From Protea cynaroides (lineage: Eukaryota; Streptophyta; Magnoliopsida; Proteales; Proteaceae), in the NCBI GenBank assembly GCA_028583415.1, contig CM053270.1, forward strand, positions 47,570,663 to 47,634,662: a DNA stretch of 64,000 nt. Reading direction: 5' to 3'. Shown here in pieces: positions 45,674-59,575 of the stretch. How positions within the stretch are numbered: the first letter of the stretch is position 1; each line of letters begins with the position of its first letter. Position numbers and translations under genes: made by a program. The notes beneath the pieces were generated by a model that did no database searches, had not been told where the DNA came from, and saw only the letters and a program-made list of their open reading frames with translations.

Positions 45674-46967
45674 ATGGCTGGCCGTAGAGTAAGTAGAAGG
45701 AGACAAAATGTCAACCCATCTCCACTACCTATGGAGACCAATGACAATGAAGGTCAGCAAGGACACGAAGGAAATATTGGAACTCAACATGCTGCATCTC
45801 AGAATGTTCACACCCAAGCCAACCCAACCAACTTACCTGCACCACCTACGGATTTGGCTACAGTGGTGATGAGTTTGACACAGTAAATGCAGCATATACA
45901 ACAAATGCAAGCCAACATGCAAGCAGCTATGGGGATTGCTTTCCCAGTTGCAAACACAACACCTTTACCTGCGGGACAAGCTAGTACGGCACCTGGTGGT
46001 AGCAACATTGTACCCCAAGCACCGCAAACACTAACAGTACAAGGCCAAGTGCCAAATTTTGAAGCAACGCAAGGCGGGTACAACCAAGGTAACTATCAGT
46101 ACCAACCGCCTATGTATGGGGCATATGCACAGTATCAACTTGATCACTCCAGACTGATCGAGCATTTTCTAAAGTTGAAGCCGAAGGAATTCACATGCAA
46201 ACCATCAGATCCGTTGTAGCCAGCTCACTGGATCGACGACATGGAAAGGAACTTTATGATGATGACTATAAATGAAGAAGATAAGGTATTATGTGCCACA
46301 TTTATGTTGAAAGGTGATAAACACCACTGGTGGAAATCAACTAGAAGTTATCTGTTAACAAAGCACGCCCAACTGACATGGGTTATTTATAAAGAAGCTT
46401 TCTTCGAGAAGTATTTTCCAAGGAGTTTCAGAGATCAAATGGAAAAGGAGTTTATGAGTCTGTATCAGGGACAGATGCCAGTAGACGCTTATCAGCAGCG
46501 TTTTGAGGAGCTATTCTTCTTTGCTCTCTCTAGCATGTAGGAAGAAGATACCAAAACCCAAAGATTCGTCATGGGACTTAGGGGAAGCATCTGTGAGCAT
46601 GTATTGGGACTGAAAAAGAAAATATATAACGAAACTGTACAGATTGCTCGAGTACTGGAATCGAGCCAGAGGAAAAGTTATTTTGCTCAGAACAGAGGTA
46701 TAAAGAGGCCTAATGGAAATACATATAACAGAGGGAACACCAAGACATTCAAACCCTTCCGTACTCAAGGCTTTAATGCTGCAGCCAAGACTACCCCAAC
46801 AGCCCAACCTCAACAGAAGCAAAGTAATGCTGGAGGCAAATGCTTCAATTGCGATCAAGTAGGACATTATTCAAGGGAGTGTCCTAAGCCAAGGAAGTAG
46901 CTACAGCAAGGAAAGGTTTATGCAGTTACTTCTGAGGATGCTGTCGCATCGCCTGATGTGGTCACAA
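45674..46967 (+). pseudogene. gag: element B gag
   Basis: Starts MAGRRVSRRRQN, basic as in A. A Gln/Met-rich linker, the capsid core (FTCKPSD; HHWWKSTRSYL; FFEKYFPRSFRDQ; YQQRFEELFFF) and the CCHC knuckle CFNCDQVGHYSREC follow in one frame. Four in-frame stops (45884 TAA, 46217 TAG, 46538 TAG, 46898 TAG) are the only breaks. Each can be explained by one C-to-T or G-to-A change from the codon in A, or from a Gln codon. The gag frame runs to the proposed donor at 46967. Confidence 0.9.
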
Positions 46968-47036
46968 ATATGACCTAAACTTTTCATTTTGTACTACCTT
47001 GTGTGAGAATGTAGACTAAATTAAATCAAATCACAG
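46968..47036 (+). other. degenerate gag-protease intron (B), 69 bp
   Basis: Same place as 11489-11571 in A. The acceptor AATCACAG and branch-like AGACTAAAT are present, but the donor reads ATATGA where A has GTATGA. It contains a stop (46976 TAA) in the gag frame. Confidence 0.5.
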
Positions 47037-50000
47037 GTATTGTACCTATTAATGGCTTACCCGCCAGAGTACTCTTTGACTCTAGAGCTACTCATTCTTT
47101 TATATCTGTGTCATTTGGAAAGAAGTTAAATCTACACCTCAGACCTTTAGACTGCAAACTGCTTATACGATCACCTATGGGATTAGAAGTGGAACTAGAC
47201 AAAGGTTATGGACCATGTCTAGTTTTTATCGACGAGAAGATTTTGGATGCAACCTTAATTCAACTCGAAATGGTAGACTTTGACGTTATCTTGGGAACAG
47301 ATTGGTAAGCTCGGCACTCCGCAAACCTATTATGTACAGAAAAGAAGCTAACATTTAAAGACAAGGAAGGAGTAGAATTTAGTTTTGCAAGAACCAAACT
47401 TCTCCATAAACGAAAGCTCACCCTCTCTGTATTGAAGGCTAGAAAATGCCTCAAGAAAGGAGGAGTTGGGTATTTAGTGTCCGTGGTCGACCTCACCAAG
47501 GAAGCACCACGAATGGAAGATATTGAAGTTGTGCGTGAATTTTTAGTTGCATTTCCTAAGGAATTACCTGGATTGTCACCTGACCGAGCGACAGAGTTCA
47601 TTATAGATTTTATACCCGGAGCCGCACCAGTATCGAAAGCACCCTATCGAATGGCTCCTACTGAACTGAAGGAACTGAAGGTACAATTATAGGAGTTACT
47701 GGACAAGGGTTATATTAGACTCAGCATATCACCATGGAGAGCGCCAGTATTGTTCGTAAAAAAGAAGGACGATAGCGTTCAACTGTGTATAGATTATCGA
47801 GAATTGAATAAGCTTACAATCAAGAATCAGTATCCATTGCCTTAGATCGTTGACTTATTCGATCAGTTGCAAGGTGTCTAAGTGTTCTCCAAAATTGATC
47901 TTCGGTCAGGATACCATCAGTTGAAGATTAAGGAAGGTGATATCCCGAAGACAACATTCAGAACCAGATATGGACATTATGAATTTTTAGTCATGTCTTT
48001 TGGATTGACTAATGCACCCGCAATGAAATTCATGAGTCGGGTATTCCATGATATGTTGGATACATCAGTTATTGTATTTATTGACAACATACTAGTCTAC
48101 TCCAAGGACAACGAAACTCATATCACAAATCTAAAAGTTGCTTTGTAGCAACTAAGAAAAGAGAAGCTTTACGTAAAATTTATTAAGTGTGAGTTCTGGC
48201 TGAATGAAGTCGCTTTCTTAGGCCATGTTGTATTCCCTGAAGGAATTAAAGTGGATCCTAGCAAGATTGAAGCCATTGTGAAATGGGAAGCACCTAAAAA
48301 TGTTGCTGAAATCAGAAGTTTTTTACGTTTAGCTGATTATTATCAACGATTCGTGGAAGATTACTCTAGAATCGCCGTACCTCTCACCAGTCTGCCAAAG
48401 AAAAGAGAAAAGTTTGTTTGGACCGATAAATGTGAAGAGTGTTTCCAAACATTGAAGGCTAGATTGATATCAGCTCCCATCTTGACTATTTTGATCCTCG
48501 GACAACCATTTACCTTGTACACCGATGTGTCTGGGTTAGGTTTGGGATGTATGCTTATGTAAGGATGACAAGTAATTGCATATGCCTCAAGACAACTGAA
48601 GACACATGAGAAGAACTATCCCACTCATGACTTGGAATTAGCAGCAGTGGTACATACTGTCAAGATATAGAGACATTATTTGTATGAACAGAAATTTCAG
48701 ATTAAATCAGATCATAAGAGTCTCACTCATATTTTTAATCAGAAGGAGTTGAACATGAGACAGAGAAGATGGTTGGAATTACTGAAGGATTATGATTGTG
48801 ATATCCAGTATCATCTAGGAAAAGCTAATGTAGCTGCTGACACACTAAGCCAGAAAGCTATGACAAAATCCCAAGAAGAAGCTAGTGCAAATGCTATAGT
48901 ATGTGTCACAGGAAGAGTATTTAATTACGATAACGAGCAGTTTGTGATTGATATTTCGAATGAATCAACTGACCAAAGGTTTATTCATCTATTCTCAAAC
49001 ATGTTTGTTACATTGAAGATTGTACCTGATCTATTAAATGAAGTGAAAGCAGTTATTAAATCAGACCCTTATCTAAGAACAATGCAAGAAGACCTTGAAA
49101 AAGGTAGGACTAATCCTGACTTCACCTTGGACCTTGAAAAGGTGTTAAGATATAAAGGGAGAGTATGTGTTCCTGAAAGTGAAGACTTGGATATTAGACA
49201 AAGACTTATGAAGGAAGCCCATACCACTGTGTATTCGATACACCCTAAAAGCATGAAGATGTACCATGATTTAAAGAAACTCTATTAGTGGAGAGGAATG
49301 AAAGCGGATGTAGCTAAATTTGTGTCTCAATGCTTAAATTGTCAGTGGGTAAAGGCTGAAAGGAAAAGACCTATAGGATTGTTGCGGCCACTGCCAGAAC
49401 CGACATGGAAATGGGACTGCAACACTATGGACTTCGTCACCGGGTTACCATTGACTCCCCGAGTAGTTGACGCGGTCTGGGTGATTGTGGATCGTTTGAC
49501 CAAGACAGCTCGTTTCATAGCTATACGACCTCAGTATACCCTAGAGGGGTTAGCTAAGCTATGTGGATAATATTGTCAGATTACATGGTGTACCTGAAAG
49601 CATTGTGTCTGACAGAGACCCACGCTTTACCTCAAGGTTCTGGGAAGGATTGCAGAAGGCTATGGAAACTACATTGAAGTTTAGCACGACATTTCACCCT
49701 CAGGCTAACGGACAGTCAGAGCGTACTATTCAAATTCTAGAAGACATGCTCCGAGCTTGTGTTATTGATTTCAAAGGATCATGGGATGAGAAGCTACCAT
49801 TGATCGAGTTCACCTATAACAACAGCTATCAGGCTACTATACAGATGTCATGCTATGAAGCACTGTATGGTAGAAGGTGTTGTTTTGGAACGAAGTTGGA
49901 GAGCAAAGAATTGTGGGCCCTGAATTTGTGGAAGAAACTTGCAAAGTAGTCGACATAATCAGGGAAAGAGTTAGAACAGCTCAGAATCGTCAGAAACAGT

Positions 50001-50509
50001 ATGCAGATAATCGACGTCGAGACCTTGAGTTCGTCGTAGGTGATAAGGTATTCCTAAAAATATCACCTATGCGAGGCTTAAAACGGTTCAGACAGAAAGG
50101 AAAACTATGTCCGAGGTACGTCGGGCCATATGTGATTCTAGCTAAATGTGGGAAGGTGGCTTATCAGTTAGCACTACCCCCATCCATGTCAGGTATGCAT
50201 GATGTATTTCATATCTCATTACTGAAAAAGTACATCCAAGATCCAACACACATCCTAACAGCGGATCCATCGGGTCTAACTGATGATTTGACATTCAAAG
50301 TAGCACCAATTGAAATTATCAGCCGGAAGGTTCAACGTCTATGCAACTGTGACATTTACTATATTAAAGTTACTTGGAAGAGCCAAGACGTGGAAGAGAT
50401 CACATGGGAAGAAGAGAATGCTATGCGAAAGCAATATCCTCACATTTTCGACTCGAAAGGTATATGCAAATTTCGAGGACGAAATTTATATAAGAGGGGG
50501 GAGTTATAA
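47037..50509 (+). pseudogene. pol: element B pol: protease to chromodomain
   Basis: Protease reads VLFDSRATHSF (Gly to Arg in the catalytic triplet). RT has KIDLRSGYHQ and FIDNI (second Asp to Asn). RNase H has LYTDVSGLG and DHKSL. Integrase has the CLNC finger, MDFVTGLPL, SDRDPRF and QSERTIQ. The C-terminus has GPYVIL and a chromodomain-like IKVTW...TWEEE...YPHIFD. There are many stops (for example near 47308, 47692, 48148, 48562, 49288) and frameshifts near 49563 and 49877. Confidence 0.92.
50491..50504 (+). other. polypurine tract of B
   Basis: AAGAGGGGGGAG directly before the 3' LTR. It primes plus-strand synthesis. It overlaps the end of the pol frame. Confidence 0.85.
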
Positions 50510-52837
50510 GACCCGTATCATACTAACCTGGTCTTACCACCTTGTTTCAGGTCTTCCTACCATGGTCGGACCAAGCAAACCAAGTGCATGAAGAAACCAC
50601 AAGGCTAAGTATGTAATTCGAACCATAAATCATCTAATTGAGATGTGTGGTCGCATACCTAAATAGGTGTGGTCGACCACACCTTAGAATGTTGAGATCA
50701 CTCAAATCTGAGACGTGTGGTCGACAGATCCTACGACCCCACATGCGACCACACAATGGTATAATTGACTTCGAAATTAGGAAACCTTCCTAATCTGAAA
50801 GGGGGTTCTTTCCTAATCAAAGTGAGACTTTATATGGATGTTTCCCTCTATATATAGGACGTTCCTTAGCCTCTTTTATTCTTTTAGAACTCAAACTGAA
50901 AGAGAGAGAAAGAGAAGAGGAGGAAGTGAATGAGAATTGAAGAGGAAGACTAAGAGAAGGAATTTCAGAGAGAGCTCTGATTCTTCAGTAAGTTTAAGGT
51001 ATGAAAACATCCCCTGCATTAGTTGAATGCCTAGATTAGATCATAGAGGAAGTATTGATTTAAAGTAGGATCTCAACCATGATACCCATAGACGGAAACT
51101 CAAAGGAAATCCATGAAGAGTAGGTTAGAGTAGAAAATTGTGAAAAATATGAAATTAAGGCCATAAATCAATCATAGAAAGGACCCTAGTGATAGTTCAA
51201 GAATCAAATTATGAAGGGGTTAGACTGAGAATGAAAGTTGACCAAACACTCGTGTGGTCGCAGCTATGGTCGACTACACGAGGCACATGTATCGACCACA
51301 CGCCCTCAGAAAGTTTCTAGGGAGGGTGTGCTCACATGTGTGTGGTCGCATGATATGCGACTACACGTATCGACCACACACCCAGTGGTCGCAGAAATTG
51401 AGACCACAGGTGCAGCCACACCTGCGACCACTCAACTTCTGGAGGTCTGATTAATTCCAGATGGGACATTTAAATACTGTAATTAATGAATATGAACTCT
51501 AACTTAGAATCCATAAATTTATTAGGTTTCCAAGTGATCCAAAAATGATTTACAAAGCTTGGAAGAGGAACAACCATCGATCAAAGGTAAGGGAACAAGA
51601 CCTAAACTAATTAGATAATAATAAACCATTTACTTTATTGAGTCCAATGGCATGATTGATTCTATGCTTGTATGCTTGTAATGTACATCTCACATGTCAT
51701 CCAATATTCCTGCTGTTACTGTTCATGCATATTTAATTTCATTTATTTATAACATGGTGATGATGATGATGCTAGGAATAGGCATGTGAATGTTTGTGTG
51801 TGGTTGGTGTGTCTGATGCGAGGAGCATCAGGGAGAGGACGTGGCATGGTGGTCTTTGACCTCGTCACCAGACTCTAGCTCTATCCCTACTCAAGTCTTG
51901 CCCACTGACAACGTCGTATAGTCATTACCTTAGCAGAACTATTACGTCGTAGGGCATCAAGGGAGGTCTCGGACCGTGTGGTCTCTAACTCTATCAGGGG
52001 GCCTTAGCTCTATCTCTATGGACATATTGAGGGATGCTGGGGTGAGGCCTTGGATACACTGGATGACATTTAGGATTGGTTAGTTGTGAGCCCAGTTTAC
52101 AAGCCCTCGCCAATAGGGGCTTACATGTTGGTATGGATAGGGCATCAGGAGAAGTGTTGGTGGTGTTTGATCTGGACACTTTAGCTCTATCTCTATTTCT
52201 TGGTAGGTGTATGTGGGACGACAATGGTGTTTGATCCATTGGACGGATTCACATACTCGTGTATAGAGGTGCGGAGGCCACCAAACCTTTCTATAGCATA
52301 TTGCAAAACTTAAAACAATAGACTAAAGATATGAATTGAATGCATGCATATGTTTATTGCATTGTTTTGTTTGCTCACTGAGCCGTGATGTGTGTTCACC
52401 CTTTCGACGTCAAATATTTTTAGTTCTTGATGCAGGTCCTACTGTTGAAGAATATATGAATGCGCCGATGTATGGACACGTTGCTGAGATGGACGTAGAA
52501 GCTGAAGAAGATGCGCATGATTCGTCGTACGAGTGCAACTCAAGTGTTTTTTATTAGCTTAGTTGTTTAGTTATGGGAACATGTAATTGATTGTTTTACT
52601 TTATTTTATGTCTTGAGGTATATTGGAGATAATTGGATACTTAATTATGCTATCACTGTCAGATACTCAATTCATTAGTATTAAAGACTTCCGCTATCAT
52701 TTATTTACTCTGATTTTGCTTGTGAAATGTATCTGGTTTAATCGAATGGGCATGGCCTATACGAGATCCTGGTGGAACCGTTGGTCTATGGACAGTTCAT
52801 CACACCATTCTGGTTGGTTCCGAATTGGGGTGTGATA
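50505..52837 (+). repeat. 3' LTR of element B
   Basis: Starts TATAAGACCC (G to A at position 2) and ends GGGGTGTGATA. Paired with 38609-40950 by shared subfamily sequence, with motif tracts at 50644-50757 and 51252-51432. Confidence 0.93.
52424..52557 (+). pseudogene. LTR microprotein, 3' LTR of B, two Cys lost
   Basis: The frame is open (LDAGPTVEEYMNAPMYG ... HDSSYECNSSVFY), but the first Cys is Tyr and the last is Ser. These changes arose after insertion, since the 5' LTR copy keeps all three Cys. Confidence 0.45.
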
Positions 52838-54889
52838 GGTTGCATCGTCGAGCATGATGCGACCAGTGATGAGACCAGAGAGGTCCTGAAAAACTCTCGA
52901 GGGTCACTGGTCAATTCATTGGTTGCACATATAGTTGACCAGTGATGTGACCACACAAACTCAGGTTGTTTCTCCTTAGTCCGAATTTCCTCATGAGTCC
53001 AAACCTTGACTCATACAATGGGATTCATCCTAGAGTCATTCTATGGAATGAAATCAGTGGTTTCCAATTGATAATTCTCAATTACATAAGTATTAAATAA
53101 CCCTAACCTATTATTCGTTGTCTCCTTTGATTTGCTTGAGAGATCTCATGATCTCAATCACCATGTGGGTTCAAATCACCAACATCATGATGATGGATCT
53201 ATCTAACCACCTAATGTAAGACCCGCACTCCATGAACCCAATCTAAACATTTAATTCATGTCATAACAGGTCTTCCAATCATCACCGGGCCAAACGGGAT
53301 GAACGGATGACAACCAAGTATGAAAATGGACCCATGTATGATAAGTAAGTCATACTGGTCAATGGTACCGGTCGACCGGTATGTCTGCACAGGCAGACCA
53401 CTTAGATCCAGAAACTGATCTCTGTGGGACCCACTTTCTAAATTTTGAATCAAAGGACTTTCCTAATGTAAGGGGGCTTCCTAAACTCAACCCTAGTCTA
53501 TTTAAGGACCCCTAAACCTCCTTACATCTCTTTCGTTGATCTTCAAAAACCCTAGAGAGGAGAAAGAGATCGAAGAAAGAGAATGAGCTAAGGAAGGAGA
53601 GGGTGGAGCCACCATTGCCGTTGGACGAAGAACACTCTACTGTGAACCAACGGTAAGTGCTTAAACCTTCCTCTAAGTTAAGCGTTAGTCATGAATGGAT
53701 CAATACCATGCAAGGCGAGGTATTGATCTAAATCAGAATTTGCCGTCAAACCCTAATACAGTCGATAAACCCTAGATTCAAGTTCTAGACTGAGGATCAT
53801 CGAAACTAGGACTTGAATGGAGTTTGAAACAACTCTAACTCATTTCTTAGACCTAGAATGTATAGGAGAAACCCTAGGATCAATAGGGGGTGACCGACGG
53901 AAGGCGAGAACCGAGCGTATGGTCTTCCGGAGACATACCGATCGACCATACTGGTCGCACCCTATGCGACCGGTACTGCGACCGGTATCTCTCGGAGACT
54001 GGTCTGTGGGGACCGGTCGACCATACCGGTTGCGCCTTTCCCCACAGTGCCACGACCAGTACCTGCGACCGATACCTGAGACCGGTCTGCACTGTGAGAA
54101 GTGTTTTTGACCCAGTTGGTTTTTTGACCAACGTAAACCCTAAGAAACTAATTCTAATTCAACCCTAATATCATGTAGGACCTTGTAATAGCAAGTTTGG
54201 ATTCTGTGACGTGGAGCAAGTTAGCAATCAAGCGTCAAGTAAGGGAATCGGACCTAAACCCTAATAATTTAATAACAGTAAAACGTTGTTAATAATTATG
54301 ATTCTATGGACTGATGTTTGTGCATACTCGCATGTCATCTTTACTTTTAGTTATTATATTATTCATGCATACTCGCTATGCTAGGATGTGACTGTTAGAC
54401 ATGTGATTATTTTCGTTGGTGTATGGAATGGAAAGGGCCTGGGGTCTGGGATCATTCCTCACACTAGCACCTTTTCGTATCGTTTCTATCTTAGCATGCT
54501 TGGTGCGGGTAGGGTATCAGGGGGAGGAAGTGGCACTGTGGTCTCCGACCTGGCCACTAGACTCTAGCTCTATCTCTATGCCGTAGGGAGCTGTGCTGGG
54601 ATAGGACGTACTATCACACCCCAATTCTGTACCATTCAGAACGGTGTGATGAACCGCTACAAACCAACGGTTCAATTAGGATCTCTAGTAGGCGGTATTA
54701 ATTAGAAATAAAACCATGCACATCCACAACCATAATCAGAATAAATACACAGTAGCAGAAGTCTTATAGTAAATAACTGAGCATTTTAAATGTAATAATC
54801 ATAATTAAAATATCAAATTATTTTTGTATCAACTAAGACATAAGTAAATAGAATATCAATTACATCTTTTATAAATCCAAATAAAAATC

Positions 54890-55023
54890 CTAATAGAACA
54901 CGCATGAGTTGCACTCGCATGAGGGGTCATGCGTATCCTCTAAGTTTTCAGCCTCCATTGCAGCAACACACGCATACACCGAATCATTTATATAATATGC
55001 AACTGTGGTACCTGCATCATCAA
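54890..55023 (-). CDS. LTR microprotein, diverged copy
   Basis: DDAGTTVAYYINDSVYACVA, AAMEAENLEDTHD, PSCECNSCVFY and TAG. The middle is more diverged than in other copies (ED to AY, NA to ND), but the CECNSC end and frame are intact. Confidence 0.45.
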
Positions 55024-55389
55024 CTAAAAATATTCGACGTCGAGAGGGTGAGCACACATCATGGCTCAGTGAGCAAACAAAATAATGCAAAAAACATATG
55101 CATGCATTCAATTCATTTCTTTGGTCTGGTAAATAAGTTTGCAATGTGCTATAGAAAGGATAAGTGGCCAAAGATCACGTTTATTGACGCCGCACCTCTA
55201 TACACGAGTGTGTGAATCCGCTCAAAGGTAACGTTTATTGCCGACTCACTTGCACTCAATTCATGGAAATGTACACACAAAGGTCACGTTTATTATTGTA
55301 CCCGTTGCCCATACCAACACGTAAGCCCCTGCTGGCGAGGGCTTACAAACTGGGCTGGCAACTAACCAATCCTAATGCCAAACAGTGTA

Positions 55390-57705
55390 TGTAAGACCCG
55401 TGTCAAACTAACCCGGTCTTACCACCTTGAACCAGGTTTACCCATCATGGTCGAGTCAAGTGGACCAAGGGCATGATGGAGATCGAGATCCCAGGTATCA
55501 AATCGACCCAAAAACACTTAAAATAAGGGAAGGGTCGCATACCCAGCCAAGTAGGGTTGGACCTCCCAAAATAGAATGTCAGACCCTTAGATTTTAAGGA
55601 AGGGTCGGACAGCTTAAGACCCTAGGGTCGACGGGATCATCGACCCTCCCATCGACCCTCGGTTTCTGACGAATATAGATTTTTGGAAAATTTCCTAATT
55701 TTCGATTGGGATTCTTTCCAAATCTCAATGGGACTATTATAGGACATTCCTACTCTATTTAAAGGACGTCCCTAAGCCACTTTCACTCCTTTCACAACCC
55801 TAATTGAATTGAGAGAAAGAGAAAAGAAAGAAAAGAGGAAGAAAGGAGACAAGGAGGAAGACTTAGCAAAAAGGAGAAGAGTTACAGAGAAAGATTAATC
55901 TTCTCAGGTATGGATACTAATTCCATGAGTTTCTACAGACCTTAGGTTAGATATGGTTGAGTGTAGGATTTCGGAGAAACCCAAACCATCCATTCATGGT
56001 TAGGTTTTCATGGAAAATCATAGGATGATGCATGAAAACTATTTAGATGGATTATACATGGTTCTAGACCATGGGATGACTATTGAATGAATGTAGGAAG
56101 CAAGCCATAGGACCCCAAACACGAAGAGTGGATTTAAAAGTGGAAATTGGACCAGTACACATCGAGGGGTCGCACCGAGGGTCGATAGACCATCCGACCC
56201 TAGGTGTTTCGACCATCGACCCTCGGCATTCGGGAAGTTCGGGGAATGAGGGGAGGGTCGATAGACCCATCGACCCTAGCATCGACCCTAGCATCGACCC
56301 TCGGTGACAAAATGGTTTTAAATTCTGAATTAATTCTAATTAAATTCTATCGACTTTGTTAGGTTTGCTAGCAATATAATAACGTTATAACGGTGATTCT
56401 AAAGCTTGGAAAAATATCTTTTAGCAAGCCAAGGTGAGGAACCTTAACTCCAAACTAAATTGGTTAATAATAAACTGTTTTCATTTTCTTGAGTCCTATG
56501 CTATGCTTGATTCTATGCGAATATATTTGTAATGTGCATACAGCATGCCATCCAATATTTCTATTACTTGTTCATGCATATTTATTTTATTGTTTATAAC
56601 ATGATGATGATGATGATGATGATAGGAATAGGCATGTGCTTGTATGTGTGTGGTTGATGTACTTGATGCGAGCAAGTATCAGGGGAGGTGTGATGAGAAC
56701 GTCAATAAATGTTAACCTTTGGCGGGTCTCAGCACTTTAGCTCTATCTCTAACTCAAGTCTTGTGCATTGACACCGTCGTATCGCCATTACCTTAGCAGA
56801 ACTATTATGTCGTAGAGTATCAGGGGAGGTGGTCTTGGTCCTTGTAGTCTCTGACTCTACCGGGGAGCCTTAGCTCTATCTCTATGGGCATTCTGAGGGA
56901 TGCTGGGGTGAGGCCTTGGATACACTGTTTGGCATTAGGATTGGTTAGCAACGAGCTCAGTTTGCAAGCCCTCGCTAACAGGGGCTTACGTGTTAGTATA
57001 GCATTATATAGCAATAAACGTTAACCTTTGTTGTATAATGTTATGGTAGGGTGGATGGGGACGACGATAAATGTTAACCTTCCGGCGGGCTTCCACACCC
57101 TGTGTATAGAGGCGGTGTCAATAAACGTTAACCTTTGACCACCCAACCTTTCTATTGCGCATTGCAAACTATAAACCAGACCAAAGATATAAATTGACTT
57201 TTTGCATGCATATGTATTGTTGCTTTGTTTTGGCTACTCACTGAGCCGTATTGTGTACTCACCCCTCGACGTCGAATATTTTTAGTTGATGATGCAGGTT
57301 ACACAGTCGAAGATTATATGAACGCGTCTGCGTACGGGAGTATAGCAGCGATGGACGCTGGAGCTGAAGATGATACACACGACTCCTCTTGCGAGTGCAA
57401 CTCGTGTGTATTCGATTAGGTGTTTTATAGATTTCTTTTATTTGGATTTATTAAAGATTTGTATTGATATTTACTTATGTCTCGGTTGATACAGAATAAT
57501 TTGTTATTAAATTATTAATATCATCTTAGTTCTCAGTTCATTTATTTATAAGATTTCCGCTATTGTGTATTTACTCTGATTATGATTGTGGATGTGTGTA
57601 AAGTTTGGGTAACGCGGGGATGGCCTATTAGAGATCCTGGTTGAATCGTTGGTTATTTAGAGGTTCATCACACCATTCTGAACAGTGCATAATTGGGGTG
57701 TGACA
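55390..57705 (+). repeat. solo LTR inside 54612-59210, TSD GTGTA
   Basis: 2316 bp forward copy, TGTAAGACCCGTG...GGGGTGTGACA, with GTGTA at 55385-55389 and 57706-57710. Innermost level of the nest. GGGTCGA flavour, tracts at about 55550-55670 and 56165-56305. Donor CTCAG|GTATGG at 55908. Confidence 0.96.
57286..57419 (+). CDS. LTR microprotein, innermost solo LTR
   Basis: DDAGYTVEDYMNASAYGS, AAMDAGAEDDTHD, SSCECNSCVFD and TAG. The frame is open upstream to about 57225 and the TTTTTAG acceptor candidate is intact. This is the youngest nesting level with a full-length frame and all three Cys. Confidence 0.55.
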
Positions 57706-59575
57706 GTGTATCTAAGGCCTCACCCCAGCATCCCTCAATACGTCCATAGAGATAGAGCTAGGGTCTGGTGACCAAGATGAACCACAGTGTCACGTCCCCC
57801 CTGATGCCCTACGACGTATTAGTTCCGCTAAGGTAATGGCGATACGACGATGTTAGTGGATAAGACTTGAGTTAGAGATAGAGGTAGAGTGCTGAGGCCC
57901 CGCCTATGACACCTCCCCCTGATACTCGCTCGCATTAAGCACACCAACCACACACATACATCAACATGTCTATTCCTATCATTATCATCAACATCATCAT
58001 GTCATAAACAATAAATAAATATGCATGAACAGTAATAATAGAAATATTGGATGAGATGTTGAATGCACATAACAATCATACACGCATAAAATCATTCATG
58101 GCATTGGACTCAAAATAAAATAGTTTATTATTAACCAATTAGTTTAGGTCTTGTTCCCTCACCTTTACTTGATCGTAGGTCCTCTTTCAAGCTTTAAGAA
58201 TCAACTATATATCGATATTCTATCACTAGAAAACCTAACCAAGTCGATAGAATTTAATTAGAATTAATTCTGATTTTAAAAAGCATGCTGTTAACTGGGG
58301 GTCGATGCTAGGGTCGGAAGTTCCATCGACCCTGGGTGCGACCACCCCTATTCTGGACTTCCCGAACATTCGGGGTCGATGATCAGGGTCTGGTAGGGTC
58401 GATTGGCCATCGACCCCCCGTGCGACCCCCTGTGGGTTTTTTCAATTTTTCATCCTTCAGTCAATTCTTCGTGTTTGGGGTCCTATGGATTGCTTCTACA
58501 ATCCATTACACACATGTTCTATGGCCTAGAACCGTAGTTCATTCACCTATATAGCTTTCATGACATCCCCCATGGTTTTCCATGAAAACCTTACCATGGG
58601 TGGATGATTTGGGTTTGTCCTAGATCATTCCCTCTTCTCTAGCTATTCTAAGGTCTGTAGAATTACATGGAGATAGTATCCATACCTGAGAATTAGGCTT
58701 GTTTCTCTGAAATCTTCTCCTTGATCTTCTTCTCCACTTTCCTTCTCTTCTCTTTCTCTTCTCCTTCTCTTCTCTTTCTCTCAATCCAATTAGGGTTCTA
58801 AAAGGAGTGAAAGAGGCTTAGGGACGTCCTATTTATAGATTAGAAACTCCCAAAATACGTCCCATTGAGATTAGGAAGGAATCCCATTGAAATTAGGAAG
58901 GTTTCCTAGATTTCGGTTCGAACTATTTTTTACCGATTACCAGGGGTCGATAGGGGGGTCGGAGATCCCGTCGACCCCTGGTCCTTAAGATGTCCGACCC
59001 CCGATATAAAACTGGGGGTCTGACTTTTATACTGGGGGTCTGACCCTCCCTTGCTGGGTATGCGACCCTCCCCTTATGTTTAGTGTTTTTGGGTCAGTTT
59101 AATACCTGGGATCGTGATCTCCTTCACGCACTTGATCTGTTTGGTTCGTCCATGATGGGTAGACCTGGTTCAAGGTGGTAAGACCGGGTTAGTTTGATAC
59201 AGGTCTTACACTTACTGTGATGACATATAGGATTGGTTACTTGTGAGCCCAGTTTGCAATCCCTCGCCAATATGGGTTTACGTGTTGGTATGGGTAGGGC
59301 ATCAAGGGAAGTGTTGGCGGTGTTTCATCCGAACGCTTTAGCTCTATCTCTATTCCATGGTGGGTGCATGTGGGACGACAGTAATGTTTGATCCATTGGG
59401 TGGCTTCACACACTCGTGTATAGAGGTGCAGTGGCCGCCAATTCTTTATATAGCATATTGCAAACTTAAAACCAGACCATAATGTGAATGTTATTCATGC
59501 ATGTGTTTGTTGCATTGTCTGATTTTCTTACTGAGCAAAGTTGGAGCTCACCCTTGTATATATACATGTTTTTAG

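Larger units (their letters stand above)
38609..52837 (+). mobile_element. Ty3/gypsy element B, plus strand, inserted in LTR of C
   Basis: 5' LTR 38609-40950, PBS 40954-40965, antisense gene 41222-42462, nested solo LTR 43332-45653, gag 45674, pol to 50509, PPT 50491-50504, 3' LTR 50505-52837. TSD GGTCG (38604-38608) and GGTTG (52838-52842) with one mismatch. The two LTRs are highly similar over their whole length. About 11.9 kb without the nested LTR. Confidence 0.93.
54612..59210 (-). repeat. solo LTR inside 53215-59993, TSD CGTAC/CTTAC
   Basis: Reverse copy, TATCACACCCC...AGGTCTTACA, with CGTAC at 54607-54611 and CTTAC at 59211-59215 (one mismatch). The host is continuous across it when compared with 15352-17666. 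GGGTCGA flavour tracts at about 58300-58430 and 58945-59065. Split by 55390-57705. Confidence 0.9.
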
